Assembly: GCA_002255925.1 (NCBI GenBank)
Contig: NKIH01000005.1
Span: 310,001 to 374,000 of the forward strand
Origin: Burkholderiales bacterium PBB6
Lineage (GTDB): Bacteria > Pseudomonadota > Gammaproteobacteria > Burkholderiales > Burkholderiaceae_C
Direction of reading: 5' to 3'
DNA length: 64,000 bases
Below are positions 53,454 to 59,560 of this stretch, in pieces. The translations under genes were made by a program, and so were the position numbers. Each line of letters opens with the position of its first letter. Position 1 is the stretch's first letter. The notes under the pieces were generated by a model, which was not told where the DNA came from, did not search any database, and saw nothing but the letters and a program-made list of their open reading frames with translations.

Positions 53454-53860
53454 TGCAGCCCGCCCACGCCCACGAACACCCGGTCCGGGTGTACTGGGAA
53501 GACACCGACGCCGGTGGCGTTGTCTTCTACGCCAACTACCTGAAGTTTTTCGAGCGTGCGCGCACCGAATGGCTGCGGGCCTTGGGTGTTGGCCAGCAGG
53601 CGCTGGCTGATGAGACCGGCGCCATCTTCGTGGTGGCGCATACCGAGTTGCGCTACCTGGCCCCGGCAAGGTTGGATGACGCCCTGCGCATCACCGTGGA
53701 TCTGCGCGAACTGGGGCGCGCCGCGATGGTGGTGCACCAGCAGGCCTGGCGCGGCGAGCAATTGCTGTGCGAAGGCCAGATCCAGATTGCCTGTGTGGAC
53801 CGGGGAACCTTCCGGCCACGACGAATTCCGACATCGATCACCCAACTGATCTCACCATGA
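53453..53860 (+). CDS. ybgC: Tol-Pal-associated acyl-CoA thioesterase
   Basis: A 135-residue 4HBT hot-dog thioesterase. VRVYWEDTDAGGVVFYANYL carries the active-site Asp, followed by KFFERARTEWLRALGV and VAHTELRYLAPARLDDALRI. YbgC precedes tolQ in most proteobacteria and acts on acyl-CoA or acyl-ACP linked to the envelope. The ATG at 53453 shares a base with the lipoprotein stop, and its own stop overlaps tolQ by four bases (ATGA). Confidence 0.94.
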   Translation: MQPAHAHEHPVRVYWEDTDAGGVVFYANYLKFFERARTEWLRALGVGQQALADETGAIFVVAHTELRYLAPARLDDALRITVDLRELGRAAMVVHQQAWRGEQLLCEGQIQIACVDRGTFRPRRIPTSITQLISP

Positions 53861-54534
53861 ACCAGGATCTCTCCATCGTTTCTCTGATCATGCACGCCAG
53901 CCTGGTCGTGCAGCTGGTCGTGGCCGGCCTGCTGGCCATTTCGCTGGCCAGCTGGACGGTGATCTTCTCCAAGGGCGTGGGGTTGTCGCGCGTGAAGGCG
54001 GCCCATGAAGAGTTCGAGCAGACCTTCTGGTCTGGCCAGAACCTGCAAGACATCTACAAGGCCGTCAGCACCAAGCCCGATGCCTCGCCGATGGAGCGGT
54101 TGTTTGCCAGCGGCATGCGCGAATTTCTCAAGCTGCGTGAACGCCAGCTGGACGCCGCCACCCAGCTCGACGGCGCCCGCCGCGCCATGCGCGCCAGCCT
54201 GCAGCGTGAGCTCGACACGCTGGAAGGCAACATCGGCTTCCTCGCCTCGGTCGGATCGGTCAGCCCGTATGTCGGCCTGTTCGGCACGGTCTGGGGGATC
54301 ATGCACGCCTTCGTCGGCTTGTCGAACCTGCAGCAGGTGACGCTGGCCACCGTGGCGCCGGGCATTGCCGAAGCGCTGGTCGCCACCGCGATCGGCCTGT
54401 TCTCGGCCATCCCGGCGGTGATTGCCTACAACCGCTTCGCGCGCCAGATCGACCGCATCGCGACGCAGCTCGACAGCTTCACCGACGAGTTCTCCAACAT
54501 CCTGCAGCGCAATGTCGGCGCCGCCGGCCGCTGA
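53857..54534 (+). CDS. tolQ: Tol-Pal system proton-channel protein TolQ
   Basis: A 225-residue inner-membrane protein with three membrane segments, at about residues 15-38, 125-150 and 160-185. RELDTLEGNIGFLASVGSVS, PYVGLFGTVWGIMHAFVGLS and EALVATAIGLFSAIPAVIAY are the MotA/TolQ/ExbB blocks. With TolR it forms the proton-driven motor that pulls on TolA during outer-membrane constriction. Start at 53857, overlapping the ybgC stop. Confidence 0.96.
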   Translation: MNQDLSIVSLIMHASLVVQLVVAGLLAISLASWTVIFSKGVGLSRVKAAHEEFEQTFWSGQNLQDIYKAVSTKPDASPMERLFASGMREFLKLRERQLDAATQLDGARRAMRASLQRELDTLEGNIGFLASVGSVSPYVGLFGTVWGIMHAFVGLSNLQQVTLATVAPGIAEALVATAIGLFSAIPAVIAYNRFARQIDRIATQLDSFTDEFSNILQRNVGAAGR

Positions 54535-54549
54535 GCGTCGGAGCCGCAG

Positions 54550-54978
54550 ATGCCCGGTGTAGCTCCTCGCGGCAGTGGCCGCCAGCGTCGCTCGATGAAC
54601 GAGATCAACATGGTTCCGTTCATCGACGTGATGCTCGTCCTGCTGATCATTTTCATGGTCAGCGCTCCGCTCATCACCACCGGCGTGGTCGATCTTCCCA
54701 GCGTGGGCAAGGCCAAGACACGGCCGCAATCGGTCATCGAGATCACGGTTGCGAGTGACGACAAGCTCAAGCTCAAGGTCGACAAGGGTGAGGCTGTGAC
54801 CATCACCTTGGCGCAAGTTGCTGCGCGGGTTCGCGACGCCCAGGGCGGCAGCGCCGAGGTGCCTGTGGTGATCAGCGCCGACAAGCAGGTGCGCTACGAA
54901 ACCGTGGTGAAAGTGATGGATACGCTGCAGCGCGCCGGTGTTCAGCGCGTCGGCCTGTCTGTCAAACAAGGCGGCTGA
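54550..54978 (+). CDS. tolR: Tol-Pal system protein TolR
   Basis: A 142-residue ExbD/TolR protein with one membrane segment at about residues 22-42. The essential Asp lies in INMVPFIDVMLVLLIIFMVS, followed by APLITTGVVDLPSVGKAK and the periplasmic domain ending VQRVGLSVKQGG. It lies 15 bp after tolQ and 4 bp before the tolA start. Confidence 0.96.
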   Translation: MPGVAPRGSGRQRRSMNEINMVPFIDVMLVLLIIFMVSAPLITTGVVDLPSVGKAKTRPQSVIEITVASDDKLKLKVDKGEAVTITLAQVAARVRDAQGGSAEVPVVISADKQVRYETVVKVMDTLQRAGVQRVGLSVKQGG

Positions 54979-54982
54979 ACCC

Positions 54983-55939
54983 TTGAGCACGGTCCTTGAC
55001 ACCCTCAGCGTGCCGCGCGAAAGCCTGCGGCCGCCCAGCGCTGACCAGCCCCGCTTCGGCCTGCTGATGTCGCTGATGGCGCATGCCGGCCTGGTGACGG
55101 CGCTGACGCTGGGCGTGCAATGGCGAACCGAAGAGCCCGCTGGCGTGGTGGCCGAACTCTGGGCCGCCACGCCAGAGCTGGCCGCGCCGCGCACCGAGGC
55201 GCCGCCTGTTGAGCAGCCCGCGGTAGAGCCACCCCCGCCCCCGCCGCCAGTAGCCGAACGCAAACCGACGCCGCCACCGCCGCCGCCCGCAGTGGAGGAG
55301 CGCGAAGCCCAGATCGCCATCGAGAAGGCTGAAAAGGCCAAGCTCGAGAAGCAGCGGCTGGACGAAGAGCGCCAGGCCGCCGAGAAGAAGAAGGCGCTGG
55401 ACGACGCGCGCAAGAAGAAGGAAGAGGCACAAAAGCGGGAGCACGAACGCGAACGCGACGAGCAGGACCGCAAGTTGAAGGCCGAGAAAGCCGAGAAGGC
55501 AGACAAGGCCCAAAAGGCCGACAAGGAGCGCCGCGACAAGCTGGCCGCCGAGAAGGCCGACCAAGCCGCCAAGGCGGCGCGGGAAGACCAGATCCGCCGC
55601 ATGAACGCCCAGTTGGGTGGTGGCACCGGTGCGCCAGGCAGCACCGGCACCGCAGCGCGCGACGCTGGCCCGTCCGCCGGTTATGCCGGCCGCATCAAGG
55701 CCCGCATCAAGCCGAACATCGTGCTGACCGACGATATCGTCGGCAACCCGATCGCCGAAGTGGAAGTGCGGCTGGCCGCCGACGGCACCATCATCGGCCG
55801 CAAGATCTCCAAGACCAGCGGCTCGAAGGCCTGGGACGACACGGTGCTGCGCGCCATTGACCGCACCGCCATGCTGCCGCGTGACACCAACGGCAAGGTC
55901 GAGCCGGTGATGCTGATCAGCTTCAAGCCCGTCGAGTGA
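54983..55939 (+). CDS. tolA: Tol-Pal system protein TolA
   Basis: A 318-residue protein starting at a TTG (54983) with AAGGCGG upstream. One membrane segment lies near residues 25-45 (FGLLMSLMAHAGLVTALTLG). A Pro-rich stretch and a long Lys/Glu/Ala coiled coil follow (about 105-210, EKAEKAKLEKQRLDEERQAA). The C-terminal TolA/TonB-like domain ends at 318 (YAGRIKARIKPNIVLTDDIV, EVEVRLAADGTIIGRKISKT). Its last 17 bp overlap the convergent DoxX gene. The usual tolB and pal do not follow. The start is less certain than the rest. Confidence 0.9.
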   Translation: MSTVLDTLSVPRESLRPPSADQPRFGLLMSLMAHAGLVTALTLGVQWRTEEPAGVVAELWAATPELAAPRTEAPPVEQPAVEPPPPPPPVAERKPTPPPPPPAVEEREAQIAIEKAEKAKLEKQRLDEERQAAEKKKALDDARKKKEEAQKREHERERDEQDRKLKAEKAEKADKAQKADKERRDKLAAEKADQAAKAAREDQIRRMNAQLGGGTGAPGSTGTAARDAGPSAGYAGRIKARIKPNIVLTDDIVGNPIAEVEVRLAADGTIIGRKISKTSGSKAWDDTVLRAIDRTAMLPRDTNGKVEPVMLISFKPVE

Positions 55940-56396
55940 CGCCGCGGGCTGCCAGCCAGGCGTCCACCGACCACTGGCCCGGCCCCCACAGCAGCAGCGC
56001 CAGCAGCAGGCTGCCCCAGAACTGGTGCTGCTGCAGCGCGGCCGGGGCGATATCAGCCAGGCTGAGCACGGCGACGATGTTCAGCACACTCAGGCCCAAG
56101 GCACCAAAGCGCCCAAACAAGCCGAGCACCAGCAACACCGGCAACACCAGTTCACCGGCGGTGCCGGCCCAGGCGGCCAGCTCGGGCGGCAGCAGCGGCA
56201 CCTGATATTCGGACTCGAACAGCGCCAGCGTGGTGTCCCAATCGCGCAGCTTGGTCAGGCCGGAGGCAAAAAATACCTGCGCCACATACAGGCGGGCTGC
56301 CAGTTGCGCCAATGGCTGCAGGGCATCCAGGCGCGTGTGGCAACCGTGCACCAACGCATCAAAGCGGCTGCGTGTCCTCGTGATCAAAGCCATCAT
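55923..56396 (-). CDS. DoxX-family membrane protein (last gene of the bufferin operon)
   Basis: A 157-residue protein with four predicted membrane helices. AARLYVAQVFFASGLTKLRD is the DoxX start, then AWAGTAGELVLPVLLVLGLF, FGALGLSVLNIVAVLSLADI and QFWGSLLLALLLWGPGQWSV. DoxX proteins close DUF2282-DUF692-DUF2063 operons, where they are called BufD or HvfD-like, and may pass electrons or metal. I chose the ATG at 56396, which has GGAG six bases upstream; an ATG at 56402 abuts that site. It follows bufC by 22 bp and converges on tolA with a 17-bp overlap. Confidence 0.88.
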   Translation of the reverse strand: MMALITRTRSRFDALVHGCHTRLDALQPLAQLAARLYVAQVFFASGLTKLRDWDTTLALFESEYQVPLLPPELAAWAGTAGELVLPVLLVLGLFGRFGALGLSVLNIVAVLSLADIAPAALQQHQFWGSLLLALLLWGPGQWSVDAWLAARGVTRRA

Positions 56397-56418
56397 GGCC
56401 ATCTCCAGATTTGTATTT

Positions 56419-57282
56419 TCAGAGGGTCTCGGGCGCATTGCCGAGGCTGACCCGAACCAGCCAACCCGATTGCACGGCACGCACCAACCAGCCTTCGAAT
56501 GACAACGGTGGAGATTCGGCGACCGCGGATTCCAGGGCCAGCCCCAAGGCCCGGCCCTGCAGCAGCGATTGGGTGAAGGTGGCCTCTGGTGGCGTCAAAC
56601 GTTCAACAGCCACCTGCCAGCCGTCGCGCACCACCAGCACCGGCTCGGTGCGGACTTGCTGCAGCGCCTCACGCAGGGCCGCAAACGCCGGTGCGCGCTC
56701 GGCATGGCCCTCCGGCCATTGGTGGGCGGTCCAGATCAGGTGCAAAGGCCAGGGGCTGATCAGCACAGCACTGCCGGGTTGCAGATGCAGCAGCGCCTGC
56801 CCGGCCTCCGGGCTGGCGAGCAGCGCCAGGGTGTCGGGTTGAGGGGACGCATCCACCGCACGGCAGGCCTGGTGCACCAGCCATTCCAGCTCGGCCGTGC
56901 TGGCCAGCCACGGGGCGGCCTCCACCACCTCAGTTTGCTGGCTCAACCACGCGGGCAGCGCTTCGCCCCAACAGGCCAGGTCACCACGCACCGGCGGCGC
57001 GTCGCGCCAGAACTGCCGGGCGAGTGCGGCAAAGTCAGCTTCACCCAGCATTTGCTGCACCACCGGAAAGGCGCTGGCCAAGGCGCGCGGCGCCAGCGCC
57101 AGCGCATTGCGCCGGTAGGCCTTCAAACCCTCGTCGGGGGCCGCATCACCGCGCTGGCCCGGCCATGGGTCTATCTGGGCCAGCAACCACTGCGGCTCCG
57201 CTTCAGCGCGAATGGCCAGCAGCAAGGTCTGCTGCCGATGGGCTTCGGCGCGCAGCGCGTCGTCCGCAAGTGGGGGTGTCAA
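56419..57282 (-). CDS. bufC: DUF2063 partner protein (BufC/HvfC-like)
   Basis: A 287-residue protein of the DUF2063 family, the recognition partner of DUF692 oxidases. DEGLKAYRRNALALAPRALA near residue 50, then LASAFPVVQQMLGEADFAAL and ARQFWRDAPPVRGDLACWG are the signature N-terminal block, with a weaker C-terminal half. In related systems the DUF692/DUF2063 pair binds the leader of a DUF2282 peptide and oxidises its cysteines. The start is a TTG (57282) that overlaps the bufB stop by four bases (TTGA); the open frame extends upstream through bufB without family sequence. Confidence 0.85.
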   Translation of the reverse strand: MTPPLADDALRAEAHRQQTLLLAIRAEAEPQWLLAQIDPWPGQRGDAAPDEGLKAYRRNALALAPRALASAFPVVQQMLGEADFAALARQFWRDAPPVRGDLACWGEALPAWLSQQTEVVEAAPWLASTAELEWLVHQACRAVDASPQPDTLALLASPEAGQALLHLQPGSAVLISPWPLHLIWTAHQWPEGHAERAPAFAALREALQQVRTEPVLVVRDGWQVAVERLTPPEATFTQSLLQGRALGLALESAVAESPPLSFEGWLVRAVQSGWLVRVSLGNAPETL

Positions 57283-58226
57283 GCCAACACCCCTTGTGAC
57301 AGCAGGCGCTGCTGGATACGAGCGGCCTGGGCGGCCTCCCCCAGCAACACGTCGAACGACGGGATGTCGGTGTCCCATTCCACCAGCGTGGGCACGGGCC
57401 GACCCAGGCGGCGAACCGCATGCTCGTACACCTGCCACACCTCGTCGCGCACCAGCGAGCCGTGGTCATCAATCACCAGCGGTCCTTCGTCATTGAAGCC
57501 CGCCAGGTGCACCTCGCCAACGGTCGACAAATCCAGCTCGTCGATCCAGCCGCAAGCGGTGCGCACCGGGTCGCTCACGCCGCTGTTCAGGGCGTTCACC
57601 ACCAGGTTGTTCACGTCGAGCAGCACGCCACAACCGGCCTGCCGGCACAGGGCGTTGAAGAAGGCCGGCTCGGACATGTCCTGCTCTGCCCAGCGCACAC
57701 ACGCAGACAGATGCTCGATCAACAAAGGGCGCTTGAGGCGCTCCTGCACCTGCTGCACATGGCGCACCATCAGCCCGAGCGAGGCCTGGGTGAAGGCCAC
57801 CGGCAGCAAGTCACTGCCATGCACTGGCACCGTGTGCCCGGGCAGCTCTGCCCGCGCAAAACAGGCGTGGTCAGACACCCGCACCGGGCCGACCCGACCC
57901 ACCAGCGCCGCCAGCTGATCGAGATGCCAGGCATCCAGCCCGCAGGCGCTGCCCAGGGCCAAACCGACGCCGTGCAGGCTGATCGGATAGCGCTCGGCAG
58001 CCAGCTCCAGCGCGGCCAGGGCCGCACCGCCGGGCGCAAAGAAGTTCTCGCTGTGCACTTCGATGAAACCCAGCGCCGGCCGCTGCGCCAGCAAGGCCCG
58101 CTCATGCGGTTGGCGCCAGCCCACGCCCACTGAAGCCATGGCAGCCGCGTCAGGCAGCGCATGCACGGGCACGGCGGCGGGCGACGTGGTTGATGACAAC
58201 ATGGGCGTGGCGCTGGTCAGGGGCAA
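57279..58226 (-). CDS. bufB: DUF692 multinuclear iron oxidase (BufB/HvfB/MbnB-like)
   Basis: A 315-residue TIM-barrel-like protein of the DUF692 family, the same as methanobactin MbnB. Candidate metal ligands sit in FIEVHSENFFAPGG, LHGVGLALGS, RVSDHACFARAELPGHTVPV, LLIEHLSACV, GVLLDVNNLVVNALNSGVSD and EVHLAGFNDEGPLVIDDHG. Such enzymes oxidise peptide cysteines to heterocycles using iron and oxygen. It starts 16 bp after bufA and is coupled to bufC (TTGA). The ATG at 58226 is used; an in-frame ATG at 58202 is also possible. Confidence 0.9.
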   Translation of the reverse strand: MPLTSATPMLSSTTSPAAVPVHALPDAAAMASVGVGWRQPHERALLAQRPALGFIEVHSENFFAPGGAALAALELAAERYPISLHGVGLALGSACGLDAWHLDQLAALVGRVGPVRVSDHACFARAELPGHTVPVHGSDLLPVAFTQASLGLMVRHVQQVQERLKRPLLIEHLSACVRWAEQDMSEPAFFNALCRQAGCGVLLDVNNLVVNALNSGVSDPVRTACGWIDELDLSTVGEVHLAGFNDEGPLVIDDHGSLVRDEVWQVYEHAVRRLGRPVPTLVEWDTDIPSFDVLLGEAAQAARIQQRLLSQGVLA

Positions 58227-58242
58227 GGGCAGGGTCAGCCAG

Positions 58243-58518
58243 TCACTTCTTCATGGCCATCTTGGCTTCATCAGCCGTCATGCCCTTCATGTCCTTGCAG
58301 GTGCCCTTCGGGACGAACTTCCATTCGCCAGGTTCGTTGTCGCCCTTGGCCTGGCCGGCGCACGAGTGGCTGCCGCTCAGATTGGCACAGTCGTTCTGGC
58401 CGGCCTTGGCGATGCCGAAGCACTTCTCCTTGGCCTTGTCCTGCGCGCTGGCGCCTGAGGCCACGCCGAGTGCCAGAACGGCGGCCAGAGCGGAAGAGAT
58501 CATGAGTTGCTGAGACAT
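58243..58518 (-). CDS. bufA: DUF2282 bufferin-type precursor peptide (four cysteines)
   Basis: A 91-residue precursor. A signal peptide ([20 protein letters not shown], then SGASA) is followed by a core with four cysteines at positions 33, 44, 53 and 74: [26 protein letters not shown] and [10 protein letters not shown]. This [14 protein letters not shown] pattern is the DUF2282 family, whose members include copper-sequestering bufferins modified by DUF692/DUF2063 partners. A good AAGGAG site precedes the ATG. It is the first gene of the four-gene operon and divergent from the ECF sigma gene. Confidence 0.92.
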   Translation of the reverse strand: MSQQLMISSALAAVLALGVASGASAQDKAKEKCFGIAKAGQNDCANLSGSHSCAGQAKGDNEPGEWKFVPKGTCKDMKGMTADEAKMAMKK

Positions 58519-58677
58519 GGTGTGCTCCTTGAAGCGGTTTCAAACAGGTGGGATCAGCAGCGCGGCTGCCGGTTGGCTGCCACATCAGTTGGCCACATCG
58601 GGCGGCCACGAAGAGTCAGTCGACCGGCGATTGAATTCCTTACACTGCCACCCAATTCCATCACTTTCCGCCCATTC
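58519..58677. promoter_or_regulatory. Divergent promoter region of bufA and the ECF sigma gene
   Basis: A 159-bp gap that should hold both promoters. TTGAATTCCTTACACTGCC (58631-58649) is the most promoter-like stretch on the plus strand, with TACACT at 58640 as a possible -10. I could not identify a matching ECF-type -35/-10 pair shared by the two directions. Confidence 0.35.
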
Positions 58678-59244
58678 ATGAGCAACTTTCACCGCGATGT
58701 GGAGCAGCTGAGGCCGCAACTGATGCGCTACGCGCGCAGCCAGTTGCGCAACGATGCCTGGGCGGAAGACGCCGTATCGGAAACCCTGCTGGCCGCCATC
58801 GAGAAGCCGCAGACCTTCTCTGGCGGCTCACAGCTGAAGACCTGGCTCATCGGGATCCTCAAGCACAAGCTGGTGGATCAGCTGCGCCGCCACCGCCGTG
58901 AAGCCACCGTGCTGAGCGCCGATGACGACTGTGACCTCGACGGCCTGCTGTTTGATGACACCGGCCATTGGCGTGAAAGCCCGGTGGAGTGGGACGAGCA
59001 GCCCGAGCGCCGGCTTGGCCAGCAGCAATTCATGGCGGTGCTTGATGCCTGCGTCGAGCAACTGCCCGCCACGCAAGGTCGCGTCTTCATGATGCGTGAG
59101 TGGCTGGAGCTGGACACCGACGAAATCTGCAAGGAATTGGCCATCAGCTCGACCAACCTCTGGGTGCTGCTGCACCGTGCCCGACTGCGGCTGCGTGATT
59201 GCTTGCAGACCCACTGGTTCGGCACCGAGGGAGTCCGTCCATGA
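58678..59244 (+). CDS. ECF-type RNA polymerase sigma factor
   Basis: A 188-residue sigma-70 family ECF factor. Region 2 lies at about residues 10-75 (LMRYARSQLRNDAWAEDAVS, then FSGGSQLKTWLIGILKHKLV, the -10 binding helix). Region 4 lies at about 120-175 (LPATQGRVFMMREWLELDTD, then EICKELAISSTNLWVLLHRA, the -35 binding helix-turn-helix). Its ATG lies 159 bp from bufA in the opposite direction. It is coupled to a small zinc-type anti-sigma (ATGA overlap). Position suggests that it controls the bufferin operon, probably in response to metal or redox stress. Confidence 0.92.
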   Translation: MSNFHRDVEQLRPQLMRYARSQLRNDAWAEDAVSETLLAAIEKPQTFSGGSQLKTWLIGILKHKLVDQLRRHRREATVLSADDDCDLDGLLFDDTGHWRESPVEWDEQPERRLGQQQFMAVLDACVEQLPATQGRVFMMREWLELDTDEICKELAISSTNLWVLLHRARLRLRDCLQTHWFGTEGVRP

Positions 59245-59462
59245 GCTTGAAATTGATGTTGAACTGCCGCCAAGCCACCGCCCTGGTACTGCAAGCCGAA
59301 GACCGCAGCCTGGAATGGCCGGAGCGCCTGCGCCTGCGTCTTCACTTGATGATGTGCACGCCCTGCCCGCGTTTTGTACGCCAGGTGAAGCTGATGCGCG
59401 GCGCCGTTGGCCAGTGGCGCCAGTACGTGGACGAAGACCGGCCTGACGATCTGGGCCGCTAA
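59241..59462 (+). CDS. Small zinc-binding anti-sigma factor (ZAS-like, no membrane segment)
   Basis: A 73-residue protein. LNCRQATALVLQAEDRSLEW begins like zf-HC2 anti-sigma factors, and HLMMCTPC (His35, Cys39, Cys42) is the HX3CX2C zinc motif of ZAS proteins. No membrane segment is present, so it should be cytosolic and sense redox or zinc/copper directly. The ATG at 59241 overlaps the sigma-factor stop by four bases, the usual arrangement for a sigma and its antagonist. Confidence 0.85.
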   Translation: MSLKLMLNCRQATALVLQAEDRSLEWPERLRLRLHLMMCTPCPRFVRQVKLMRGAVGQWRQYVDEDRPDDLGR

Positions 59463-59560
59463 AGCGCGGCTTTTCCCGCCGCTGCGCTCAAAACCCGCCA
59501 CTACGATCGGCCCCACGTCCATGCCCGCCTTGTTGGTGGGCAGACGCTCAGTTGCCGATC

